The notes beneath the pieces were generated by a model. That model searched no databases and was not told where the DNA came from. It saw only the letters and a list, made by a program, of their open reading frames with translations. From Methylothermaceae bacterium (lineage in GTDB: Bacteria > Pseudomonadota > Gammaproteobacteria > Methylococcales > Methylothermaceae), in the NCBI GenBank assembly GCA_027024125.1, contig JALVSV010000466.1:1-9005 (forward strand): 9,005 nt of DNA, given 5' to 3'. Both the position numbers and the translations under genes were made by a program. This document shows positions 1 through 6,783 of this stretch, piece after piece. The first letter of the stretch is position 1. Each line of letters starts with the position of its first letter.

Positions 1-1
1 T

Positions 2-895
2 ACTTTCGGGCATCACCTTTTGGCATGGTTCGAAATGCTACAGCGCGACCGGGAACGTTTCAGGGAATGCCGGAACAGGCTCAATGTGATGCCGCTGGGT
101 GCAGCAGCACTGGCCGGAACACCGTATCCCATCGACCGTCTCTATACTTCTGAACTGCTGGGCTTCGATCGCCCTGCAGCCAATTCCCTCGATGCTGTTT
201 CAGACAGGGACTTCGCCATCGAGTTCGGTGGATGTGCCTCTTTACTCATGATGCACCTGTCGCGTTTCTCAGAGGAACTGGTTCTATGGACCTCGGCCCA
301 ATTCGATTTCATCGATCTTCCAGACGCCTTCTGCACGGGGTCATCCATCATGCCACAAAAGAAAAACCCGGATGTTTCGGAGCTGGTACGCGGCAAGAGT
401 GGGCGCGTTTTCGGCCACTTGATGGGCCTGCTCACCCTGATGAAGTCCCAACCTCTGGCATATAACAAGGATAACCAGGAGGACAAGGAACCTTTATTCG
501 ACACGGTGGATACGGTGATCAACTGCCTGCGGGCTTTCGCCGACATGATGCCCCACGTCGTTCCGAAAAGAGACCGCATGCGTGAAGCTGCAAGTCAAGG
601 TTACGCAACTGCCACTGATCTGGCCGATTACCTGGTCCGCAAAGGCGTCGCATTCAGGGATGCACACGCAATCGTTGGCAAGGCGGTACAAATGGCCCTG
701 GACAGACAATGCGATCTGGCCGAGCTGCCACTAGACAGCCTGAACTCCCTCTGCAGCGTCATCAATGCCGATGTCTACGATGTCTTGACCCTGGAGGGCT
801 CGGTGGCCGCCAGAAATCACTTGGGTGGAACCGCCCCCTCCCAGGTGCGAAAGGCAGTCGAGGAAGCCCGTTCTCGTCTGGAGCAGGCGATTTGA
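2..895 (+). CDS. argH: Argininosuccinate lyase, C-terminal 297 residues (5' truncated by window)
   Basis: This enzyme catalyses the last step of arginine synthesis, splitting argininosuccinate into arginine and fumarate in the cytosol. It belongs to the fumarase/aspartase superfamily and works as a homotetramer. The reading frame is open from base 2, so the first roughly 160 residues of a protein of about 460 lie outside the window. The TTG at 20 is internal, not the start. Visible family hallmarks are [42 protein letters not shown] and, near bases 338-373, the superfamily signature [12 protein letters not shown]. That flexible loop carries the catalytic serine. The [14 protein letters not shown] and [14 protein letters not shown] segments near the end also fit ArgH. 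No frameshift or missing key residue is seen. It is followed after 69 nt by the degenerate GGDEF gene on the same strand, so co-transcription is likely. Confidence 0.97.
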   Translation, partial: TFGHHLLAWFEMLQRDRERFRECRNRLNVMPLGAAALAGTPYPIDRLYTSELLGFDRPAANSLDAVSDRDFAIEFGGCASLLMMHLSRFSEELVLWTSAQFDFIDLPDAFCTGSSIMPQKKNPDVSELVRGKSGRVFGHLMGLLTLMKSQPLAYNKDNQEDKEPLFDTVDTVINCLRAFADMMPHVVPKRDRMREAASQGYATATDLADYLVRKGVAFRDAHAIVGKAVQMALDRQCDLAELPLDSLNSLCSVINADVYDVLTLEGSVAARNHLGGTAPSQVRKAVEEARSRLEQAI

Positions 896-902
896 CCAGC
901 AA

Positions 903-934
903 TTGGCCAATACTTCGGCTTTTTGTGTCATACT
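903..934 (+). promoter_or_regulatory. Possible extended -10 promoter for the GGDEF-cyaA pair
   Basis: The short argH-GGDEF gap contains TGT-CATACT (926-934), an extended -10 element with four of six consensus bases. A TTGGCC lies upstream (903-908), but its 20-base spacing is too long for a good -35. It would give a leader of roughly 25 nt. The match is weak, and read-through from argH may be enough to express the downstream genes. Confidence 0.22.
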
Positions 935-964
935 TTCCAAAATGAAGGTTCAGGGGGACAAATC

Positions 965-1747
965 ATGATCGTAACACTGGATGATTTGAGCATCGCTCTG
1001 GAAAAAGCCCCGATGGGTGTCTTGGTCCTCAAAAACAACCGCATCGCATGGTTGAACGAAGTCCTCACCGATGTGGCCAAACGCCCCAAAGGGGAGTTGA
1101 TAGGACGGCCACTCCAGGAAACCCCCCTGGCTTCACTACCCAACCATTCCCTGGCGGAAATACCCATCGACGACAAGGTGCGGTGGCTGGAACACCGCCA
1201 CACCCACATCCTGGAAGGCAGTGAGATCCACTATTTTCTCGATGTCACCGAGCATATCGAGCTCAGGGAAAAAGTCGAACAATTACAACAACGCGTTTAT
1301 TCGCTGGAAACCACGGATCCTGTCACCGGTCTTCAGAACCGCCGCTCCATCCTTCAGGAACTCGACCGCCAGATCAGTCGCAGCCGTCGCTATCAGAACC
1401 CCCTGTCCCTTATCCGCCTGAGTATCAACAGTGAAAGCAGCGGGCCCCGGCTCCATTCCCTGCTCAAAACCATCAGCCAAACCCTCAAGGACAAGTTACG
1501 CTGGGCCGATGAAATCGGAATGCTCGACGAGCATACTTTCTTGTTGATCCTGCCTGAAACATCGCTGGAGGATGCCAAGGAACTGGCCGTCAAGCTTCTC
1601 AGTGATCGCGCCACTTTCGATTTCAAGGAAGGAGAAAGCAGCATCCGTTACGGGGTTGCCGCGTGGCAGAAAGGAGACGACCTGAACAAACTGTTACGCA
1701 GGGTGGAAAAGGATCAGGAAATCAACCTCAGCGCACTTCTGTCCTGA
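965..1747 (+). CDS. PAS-like / degenerate GGDEF domain protein, probably not a cyclase
   Basis: A 260-residue cytosolic protein with no signal peptide or membrane segment. Residues 1-95 resemble a PAS sensor fold (APMGVLVLKNNRIAWLNE, then GRPL, ending YFLDVTEHIELRE). Residues 96-116 look like a short coiled coil. Residues 117-256 form a GGDEF domain that begins with the usual DPVTGLQNRR. The active-site signature is replaced by DEHTF (188-192). The metal-binding aspartate of the first motif (normally DxDxFK) is also missing, replaced by RLSINSES, so synthesis of c-di-GMP is very unlikely. RWAD (179-182) lies exactly five residues before the GGDEF-equivalent, which is the position of the RxxD inhibitory c-di-GMP site. 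The protein may therefore be a c-di-GMP receptor (inference). I chose the ATG at 965 because GGGGGA (953-958) lies 6 nt upstream; a TTG extension from 923 has no such site. It sits between argH and cyaA, and cyaA begins 3 nt after its stop. Confidence 0.88.
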   Translation: MIVTLDDLSIALEKAPMGVLVLKNNRIAWLNEVLTDVAKRPKGELIGRPLQETPLASLPNHSLAEIPIDDKVRWLEHRHTHILEGSEIHYFLDVTEHIELREKVEQLQQRVYSLETTDPVTGLQNRRSILQELDRQISRSRRYQNPLSLIRLSINSESSGPRLHSLLKTISQTLKDKLRWADEIGMLDEHTFLLILPETSLEDAKELAVKLLSDRATFDFKEGESSIRYGVAAWQKGDDLNKLLRRVEKDQEINLSALLS

Positions 1748-1750
1748 CAC

Positions 1751-4495
1751 TTGCATTCTACGGACCATCCACCAATTCGTCTGGGGGCACCCGGGGAAGA
1801 AATCAGCCGAAAAAGTCTCCATACACTGGCCCGTCGTTTTCTTCATCTGCATCGCCAGCGTCTCAACACCCTAAACCAATGCTTAAACCGGCTTCAAAGG
1901 GACTGCCTGGAAGTTTTGCCACTGCTATTCCATCACAACCACCCGGCACTTCCCGGTTTTTGTGGAGGGATAGCGCCTGCAGGGATCTGTGACTACCGGG
2001 CCTCTGCACCAGCCCGCCAAGCCATCAAACGTATCTCACCCGGCTTCGATTACCGCCGCCGGGGCAATCCAGAAGCCCCCATCCTGGCCTTGTTTTTGAT
2101 GGGCAGCGTCGGCAGCGTCGCCTGGTCCGACGATAGCGATCTGGATCTTTGGGTCTGTCATCGCAGCGACCTGGACCCTGAATCGCTCCAAAATTTGGAG
2201 GCCAAGTGCAGAGACATTGAGCGCTGGGCGGAAAACAGGGGGCTTGAAATCCACTGCTTCCTCGTCGATCCTGAAGGATTTCGCCAGGGCAAACTTTCTC
2301 CACTGTCAGGCGAGAGTTCTGGTAGCACCCAGCATATTCTACTGCTCGAAGAGTTCTATCGAACGGCCATACACATGGCTGGACGCCGTTTATTATGGTG
2401 GCTGGTACCTCCGGAACAGGAACATCGATATGGTGAATACGCGGCCTATCTACAGGAGAAGCGTTTCATCGATTCTGCCGCCTTCATCGACCTTGGGGGG
2501 CTGGATCATATCCCCGCCAAAGAATTCGTCAGTGCAGGGATGTGGCACCTGTACAAAGCTCTGGATTCACCCTATAAGGCCCTCCTCAAGTTACAGCTGC
2601 TACTCAGCTATGCCGACGAATACCCACGACCCACCTGGTTAGCCAGTCGCATCAAGCAAGAAATCTACGCAGGCCACTTTGAAGAATCGAAGCTCGACCC
2701 CTATATCCGCCTGTATGAAAAGGTCGAGCGTTTTCTGATCGAACAGCAACAGGAAGCCCTGCTCACCCTGGTCCAACGGGGGTTCGCCCTGAAGACGCGC
2801 CACGCCATGCATTATCCACACCTGCGCCCCCGGGTGGAATCGTTGCTGCGAATCTGGGGATGGAATACAGACAGAGGCTGGTCGACGCATCTTTATCCTC
2901 GCACTTTCGAAGCGCTGAAAGAAGAATGGTACACCTTGGTTCGGGCCCTGAAACTAGGCTACAGAACCCTGCGCCGCTTTCATTACCGTTACGCCTCCGG
3001 GCAAAGCAAGAATCAGGAAGATCTACGCATTCTTGGCAGAAAACTCAACGCTGTACTTGAGAAACGCCCTGGAAAAGTGGAGATCGTCAACCTGACCACC
3101 CCCGCCGATCTCAGTGAACCACACCTTCTCATTACCAGCGAAACCGGTCGCGATACCCCTGACCTTTGGGAACTCAGGCGTGGCAACAAACGGGACAATT
3201 CAGAATCACCATTACTCCAGGCCCACTACCTGATAGAGCTCATTGCCTGGGCACAGGCGAACCATCTGGCTGGTCCTGCCACTCACTGGAACGTGCTCTC
3301 TGAAACGATCCCACTGCAAACCACCGAACTGCGGTTCCTGAATCAAACCATCAGGCATTTCCTGGCCAATACATTGACCCCGCAAATGGAAACCTTCCGC
3401 TCCAGGGCAAAATTGCAATGCGTCGCACTTTTTCCCAATATCGCCACTCCAGGCCGTCCCCAACGGTCTGTCTATGAAATCACCAGCGAACGCTTTGATC
3501 CCCTGGCCTATGGTGCCAATCGCCAAGTCCTCATCCATTCCATGGAAACCTTGATACTCAACAGCTGGGGAGAACTTCAGGTAAAACACTATGAAGGTCT
3601 TGAGGGACTGTTCGATTGCCTGTGTCTACTCTACGATCAGGCAGGTCCAACCCTGCAACTGGAGGCCCATTGTTTCACTTCACGCACCCTCGCCATGAGG
3701 CTCGTGGAGCTCTTTAGAACTCTGGCCAAAGCCATGGAAATGGATGATGCCGGACAGTTCGTGTTGATCGCCGGCCATTCCTTCTATCTGTTCCAACAAC
3801 AAAACAGGTCCCTCAACTGGTGGGAAGTGGGGGAAGAAAAGGCATTATTGGAACATCTAGAGCGACCGAGGGAAAAATTTGCCCACGTCGTCTTCGACCG
3901 TCACGCCATGAATGACAGTCCCTTACCTTACCTATACCAGCAAAATCAGCCAGACAAATTACAGTTATTCGTTCACCCCTTGAAACGGGGAACAGAAATC
4001 TTCGTATTGGATGAACGCGGAGCCCTGTTTCATCAACTCCATACCGATACCCCCTTCCCTGCCATCGTCCAACGCTATGTCATTCTGCTGGAGGCCCTGG
4101 ACCGCCGCTATGGCGGAAAACTACCACTGGAAATTGATCGCCTGGAACAAACGACGGCTGGAAAGTGGAAGAAAGAACCCTTGGAATCCATCCAGATTTC
4201 CGATACGGCCATCGATGTGCGGGTATATGCCGAGGAATATCCCGGATCGGCCGTTCACTATACCATCGTCTGTGACGATCGGGAATTTTGCTCAGAAGAA
4301 CTGGAAGAACGGGTATTTACTGTGGCCGCCAGCCATATCAAACGCCTACGCCGGGGAAAAACAGCCTATCCTGTGTATGTGAGCGACATCGAGGTGCCAC
4401 CGAGCGTGCTGGGAGTCCCATCGTCATCCATGATTCATACCGCACCATTGCTACATTACAAACGCAGGCTGGAGCAACGACTCAATCAAACATAA
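1751..4495 (+). CDS. cyaA: Class I adenylate cyclase (ATP to cAMP)
   Basis: This protein makes cAMP from ATP, the ligand of CRP/Vfr-type regulators. At 914 residues it is somewhat longer than the E. coli enzyme (848). The catalytic half is clearly of class I: an N-terminal helical stretch then LPLLFHHNHPALPGF (about 56-70); a nucleotidyltransferase-like core GSVGS (118-122) followed by SDLDLWVCH (129-137), whose two aspartates are the expected metal ligands; then GSTQHILLLEEFYRTA (191-206), LDSPYKALLK and, further on, LSEPHL. The C-terminal half is the less conserved regulatory region. The start is a TTG, as in E. coli cyaA. It follows the upstream TGA by 3 nt in the same frame and has no visible Shine-Dalgarno, so translation probably depends on the upstream gene. 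An in-frame TGA excludes a longer separate ORF. The 3' end overlaps the convergent esterase gene by 10 bases. Confidence 0.96.
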   Translation: MHSTDHPPIRLGAPGEEISRKSLHTLARRFLHLHRQRLNTLNQCLNRLQRDCLEVLPLLFHHNHPALPGFCGGIAPAGICDYRASAPARQAIKRISPGFDYRRRGNPEAPILALFLMGSVGSVAWSDDSDLDLWVCHRSDLDPESLQNLEAKCRDIERWAENRGLEIHCFLVDPEGFRQGKLSPLSGESSGSTQHILLLEEFYRTAIHMAGRRLLWWLVPPEQEHRYGEYAAYLQEKRFIDSAAFIDLGGLDHIPAKEFVSAGMWHLYKALDSPYKALLKLQLLLSYADEYPRPTWLASRIKQEIYAGHFEESKLDPYIRLYEKVERFLIEQQQEALLTLVQRGFALKTRHAMHYPHLRPRVESLLRIWGWNTDRGWSTHLYPRTFEALKEEWYTLVRALKLGYRTLRRFHYRYASGQSKNQEDLRILGRKLNAVLEKRPGKVEIVNLTTPADLSEPHLLITSETGRDTPDLWELRRGNKRDNSESPLLQAHYLIELIAWAQANHLAGPATHWNVLSETIPLQTTELRFLNQTIRHFLANTLTPQMETFRSRAKLQCVALFPNIATPGRPQRSVYEITSERFDPLAYGANRQVLIHSMETLILNSWGELQVKHYEGLEGLFDCLCLLYDQAGPTLQLEAHCFTSRTLAMRLVELFRTLAKAMEMDDAGQFVLIAGHSFYLFQQQNRSLNWWEVGEEKALLEHLERPREKFAHVVFDRHAMNDSPLPYLYQQNQPDKLQLFVHPLKRGTEIFVLDERGALFHQLHTDTPFPAIVQRYVILLEALDRRYGGKLPLEIDRLEQTTAGKWKKEPLESIQISDTAIDVRVYAEEYPGSAVHYTIVCDDREFCSEELEERVFTVAASHIKRLRRGKTAYPVYVSDIEVPPSVLGVPSSSMIHTAPLLHYKRRLEQRLNQT

Positions 4496-5151
4496 TCCAG
4501 ACGTTGGACAAGCCAGTGGTGGATGATCGCAATCTCTTCCGGACAAACGGCATGCGGCATCTGAAACTCATGCCACTCCACCTGATACCCCAGATCCACT
4601 AACAACTGGCGGCTCTCTCTAGCCAGGGCAATAGGCACGATCGGATCCATACTGCCATGCATCATCAAAATGGGAGGCGAGTCGGGCTTGGCAGACGGAA
4701 AATCTTCCACCAGCGCCACATAGGTGGACAAGGCAATGATCCCGGCCAGGGGTGGTTGGCGCCGCCCCCCTGTCTCCAATGCAATCACCCCTCCCTGGGA
4801 AAAACCGGCCAATACGATTCTGCCTGGCTCGATACCACCTGCGATCTGCTCATCGAGGATAGCATCGACGATCCGTCTGGAATGCCGAATCCCTTCCCGA
4901 TCCACCTGCATCCGCAGATCTGGCGCCACAATATCGTACCAGGCCCGCATTTGCATGCCTCCGTTGATGGTCACGGATCTGACCGGGGCATGGGGGAAAA
5001 CAAAGCGGATTGCCCCCGGTAATTTTAGCGCCGTGGCGATCGGTTCGAAATCGTGGCCGTCGGCGCCCAGGCCATGCAACCAGATGATACAGGCATCGGG
5101 TTGAGGTGCGGTTTCAATGATCACCGCATCAGGCAATTGAGAAGAGATCAA
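4486..5151 (-). CDS. Alpha/beta-hydrolase carboxylesterase (phospholipase/carboxylesterase family)
   Basis: A cytosolic serine esterase like Pseudomonas carboxylesterase II (EstB) and E. coli YpfH. The family hydrolyses short-chain carboxyl esters and sometimes lysophospholipids or acyl-thioesters; the true substrate cannot be read from sequence. Using the TTG start, the 221-residue product shows the oxyanion-hole segment WLHGLGADGHDF (24-35), VTINGGMQMRAWYDI, nucleophile S118 in GFSQG (116-120), acid D169 in HGSMDP and base H200 in MPHAVCPEE, so the triad is complete. The length matches the family (about 220). I prefer TTG at 5151 because GGGAGG (5164-5159) sits 7 nt upstream. An ATG at 5166 would add five residues but has no ribosome binding site, and a longer reading to 5247 adds a stretch unlike the family. 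It converges on cyaA with a 10-base overlap and diverges from the 58-residue gene. Confidence 0.93.
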   Translation of the reverse strand: MISSQLPDAVIIETAPQPDACIIWLHGLGADGHDFEPIATALKLPGAIRFVFPHAPVRSVTINGGMQMRAWYDIVAPDLRMQVDREGIRHSRRIVDAILDEQIAGGIEPGRIVLAGFSQGGVIALETGGRRQPPLAGIIALSTYVALVEDFPSAKPDSPPILMMHGSMDPIVPIALARESRQLLVDLGYQVEWHEFQMPHAVCPEEIAIIHHWLVQRLDYV

Positions 5152-5152
5152 G

Positions 5153-5181
5153 TTGACGCCTCCCATAAGGCAGGGTAAAAA
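5153..5181 (+). promoter_or_regulatory. Predicted sigma-70-like promoter for the 58-residue gene
   Basis: TTGACG (5153-5158, five of six consensus) is followed after 17 bases by TAAAAA (5176-5181, four of six). Transcription would begin near 5188, leaving a leader of about 20 nt that contains the AGGGAG ribosome binding site (5197-5202). The -35 element overlaps the ribosome binding region of the divergent esterase gene. The stretch 5176-5196 is a purine (A/G-rich) tract on this strand. Confidence 0.4.
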
Positions 5182-5208
5182 GAAAAAGAAAACAATAGGG
5201 AGTCCATT

Positions 5209-5385
5209 ATGATTCAGATCGATCTGACCAATTCCGAAAAAGACCATCTCATCGAAGCCTTGGAGAGCTATCTATCCGATCTTCGTTATGAAATCGCCGA
5301 TACCGATTCGCTGGACTATCGGGAAAAACTCAAGGAAAAGAAAGCGGCGCTGGAAAAGGCCTTGGCCGCGATCAAACAAACCTGA
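5209..5385 (+). CDS. Small conserved-looking 58-residue protein of unknown function
   Basis: A small ORF with a strong ribosome binding site (AGGGAG, 5197-5202) six bases before its ATG. The product begins MIQIDLTNSEKDHLIEAL and continues ESYLSDLRYEIADTDSLDY, then a lysine/glutamate-rich helix REKLKEKKAALEKALAAI. It has no signal peptide, cysteine motif or membrane segment. The pattern suggests two amphipathic helices joined by a turn around DTDSLDY, which could form a helical hairpin or oligomer. I recall similar short hypothetical proteins with a YLSDLRxEIAxTD core in other Proteobacteria, but no function is known to me. It is divergent from the esterase gene and convergent with the TRAP binding-protein gene, so it is probably a single-gene unit. 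Confidence 0.8.
   Translation: MIQIDLTNSEKDHLIEALESYLSDLRYEIADTDSLDYREKLKEKKAALEKALAAIKQT
5214..5227. repeat. 14-bp perfect palindrome at codons 2-7 of the small gene
   Basis: TCAGATCGATCTGA reads identically on both strands and begins six bases after the ATG of the 58-residue gene, beside a divergent promoter region. It could be a protein-binding site or simply a consequence of the codons it spans. There is no loop, so an RNA hairpin would be short. Confidence 0.3.
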
Positions 5386-5425
5386 TGGCTCTATATCCTT
5401 TTATTCGATAGTACTCTCATCAAGA

Positions 5426-6508
5426 TCAAAGGGCCCGGGCCCTCATGAAGGCCTGCTCTGCGATGCCTGACCAAGTGGAGACCTTTATACGGAATTTGTC
5501 GAAGGAATCGTACACCTTGCGGGCAAACGGATCGCCGGCGGCAATCTCTTCGACCACTTCGGATGAAAGACTCTTGAGCCTCTTCAACACATCGTCCGGC
5601 AAGGGCCGGACCTTCACCCCATGCTCTTTCACCAGAGTCTCCAGGGCCTGCTGATTGCGTGCGGTCAATTCCGAGATCATATCGATATTGGCCGCCTGGC
5701 AAGCGGCCAAAACAATATGTTGAAGATCCTTGGGTAACTCCTCGTAGGCGGGCCGGTTGATGAAACATTCGATCACCGAACCAGGCTCATGCCATCCCGG
5801 GTAATAATAGTTCTTGGCCGCCTTGTACAAACCAAAGGCCAGATCGTTATAGGGACCGACCCATTCCGTAGCGTCGATGGCACCCGACTGCAGAGCGGTA
5901 AACAACTCTCCCCCCGGGATATTGACCGGGGTGCCACCGGCACGCTTCAGCACCTCGCCACCCAGGCCGGGAATACGCATCTTCAACCCCTTCAGGTCGT
6001 CCAAAGAATGGATTTCCTTGCGAAACCAGCCCGCCATTTGAGCACCGGTATTGCCTGCAGCAGTGGGGATGAGATCGAACCTTGCATACAGTTCGCGCCA
6101 CAACTCCATCCCGCCACCATAATACAGCCAAGCATTGACCTCCTGGGCGGTCAGCCCGAAGGGAACGGCGGAAAAGAACTGGAATACTTCCCCCTTACCT
6201 TTCCAATAGTAGGGTCCGGCATGCCCCATCTGCGCCGTGCCACGTGACACCGCATCGAAGGCCTCAAATGCAGGCACCAGTTCCTTGGCACCATAAACCT
6301 TGACAACAATACGACCACCGCTCATATCGTTAATTCGCTGTGCCAGCCGGTTGGCCGATGTCCCCAGCCCCGGAAAATTCTTGGGCCAGGCTGTCACCAT
6401 CTTCCAGCGGAATTTCCTCTTGGCCAAGGCCACATTCGGTACCGTCAGGGCGGCCGTACCAACAGCTGCGCCGGTACCCAAGCTGCGAATGAATTGTCTT
6501 CTTTTCAT
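5426..6508 (-). CDS. dctP: TRAP transporter substrate-binding protein, DctP family, keto-acid (TakP-like) type, Tat signal
   Basis: A 360-residue periplasmic solute-binding protein that would deliver an organic acid to a DctQM-type membrane pair. The N-terminus is a Tat signal: RRQFIRS (3-9), a hydrophobic stretch and a likely signal-peptidase cut after A29 (NVALA before KRKF). The mature protein resembles Rhodobacter TakP, which binds 2-oxo acids, in KELVPAFEAFDAVSRGT, YYWKGK, AVPFGLTAQEVNAW, NTGAQMAGWFRKEI, LKMRIPGLGGEVLKRAGG, SGAIDATEWVGPYND and YYPGWHEPG. The arginine in KMRIPG is the family's carboxylate-binding residue. Ligand assignment to 2-keto acids is by resemblance only. The ATG at 6508 has GGGA (6518-6515) six bases upstream; a TTG at 6520 would add four residues without benefit. 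No dctQ or dctM lies in the window, and both neighbours point the other way, so the gene appears to stand alone. Confidence 0.93.
   Translation of the reverse strand: MKRRQFIRSLGTGAAVGTAALTVPNVALAKRKFRWKMVTAWPKNFPGLGTSANRLAQRINDMSGGRIVVKVYGAKELVPAFEAFDAVSRGTAQMGHAGPYYWKGKGEVFQFFSAVPFGLTAQEVNAWLYYGGGMELWRELYARFDLIPTAAGNTGAQMAGWFRKEIHSLDDLKGLKMRIPGLGGEVLKRAGGTPVNIPGGELFTALQSGAIDATEWVGPYNDLAFGLYKAAKNYYYPGWHEPGSVIECFINRPAYEELPKDLQHIVLAACQAANIDMISELTARNQQALETLVKEHGVKVRPLPDDVLKRLKSLSSEVVEEIAAGDPFARKVYDSFDKFRIKVSTWSGIAEQAFMRARAL
5430..5443. repeat. 14-bp GC-rich palindrome at the 3' end of the TRAP binding-protein gene
   Basis: AGGGCCCGGGCCCT is a perfect palindrome two bases before the stop codon of the minus-strand gene and 44 bases after the stop of the convergent small gene. 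Folded, it gives a five-pair GC-rich stem with a CCGG loop. On the minus strand it continues TTGATCTTG, a poor U-tract; on the plus strand no T run follows. A weak terminator for the minus-strand gene is possible but not shown. Confidence 0.25.
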
Positions 6509-6544
6509 TGTGTTTCCCAATGTCGGGGTTTCTGGTCAGCGCAG

Positions 6545-6572
6545 ATTAAAACAAAGATCATCGGTCATGCAA
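6545..6572 (-). promoter_or_regulatory. Predicted promoter for the TRAP binding-protein gene
   Basis: Read on the minus strand, TTGCAT (6572-6567) is followed after 16 bases by TTTAAT (6550-6545), a five-of-six match to the -10 consensus. The -35 is weak (three of six). Transcription would begin near 6538, giving a leader of about 30 nt before the ATG at 6508. Confidence 0.38.
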
Positions 6573-6741
6573 ATACATCGGGATTTGAGAACCGATTCAC
6601 TTCGAATGACTCGCACCCTGAACCAGGAGCATGCCTCTGCTCAACCTGTCCATCACACCACCTGCCTCGGCTGGGATAGATGACGGAGCCCTGGGTACCT
6701 GCAAGCTCACGGTTCAATTGCCTCTGTTTGACGTGATAACA

Positions 6742-6760
6742 TGGACATTGACAAAGTCCA
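6742..6760. promoter_or_regulatory. 19-bp quasi-palindrome upstream of the glycosyltransferase start (candidate operator)
   Basis: TGGACATTGACAAAGTCCA matches its own reverse complement at 16 of 18 non-central positions, with arms TGGAC/GTCCA and a TTG-A-CAA core. It ends 23 bases before the glycosyltransferase ATG, where a repressor or activator could act. The rest of the gap between the divergent genes (6509-6783) holds the predicted dctP promoter and no other convincing gene or RNA. Confidence 0.3.
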
Positions 6761-6783
6761 GTCATTCATCACCGGGGGTTAGC

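Noticed and set aside
142..579. 145-codon minus-strand frame inside argH
   Set aside because: Antisense to well-conserved ArgH sequence including the [12 protein letters not shown] loop; no domain or ribosome binding site.
923..964. TTG-initiated 14-residue N-terminal extension of the GGDEF protein
   Set aside because: No ribosome binding site precedes it, whereas ATG 965 has GGGGGA six bases upstream; the extra residues resemble untranslated leader.
4657..5104. Two overlapping plus-strand frames opposite the esterase
   Set aside because: They are shadows of the esterase coding strand, whose catalytic triad is complete; neither product resembles a protein family.
5167..5247. Long N-terminus for the esterase (to 5247) that might be a signal sequence
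   Set aside because: The run of phenylalanines comes from the purine-rich leader read on the other strand, it overlaps the small gene, and EstB-type homologues lack it.
6748..6753. Perfect TTGACA as a -35 promoter element
   Set aside because: No -10-like hexamer lies 16-18 bases downstream, where the sequence is ACCGGGGG; it is better explained as the centre of the quasi-palindrome.
6631..6783. 51-residue N-terminal extension of the glycosyltransferase from an earlier ATG
   Set aside because: AGGAG lies only one base from that ATG, too close to work, and the extension has low-complexity content unlike the family; conserved sequence begins just after ATG 6784.
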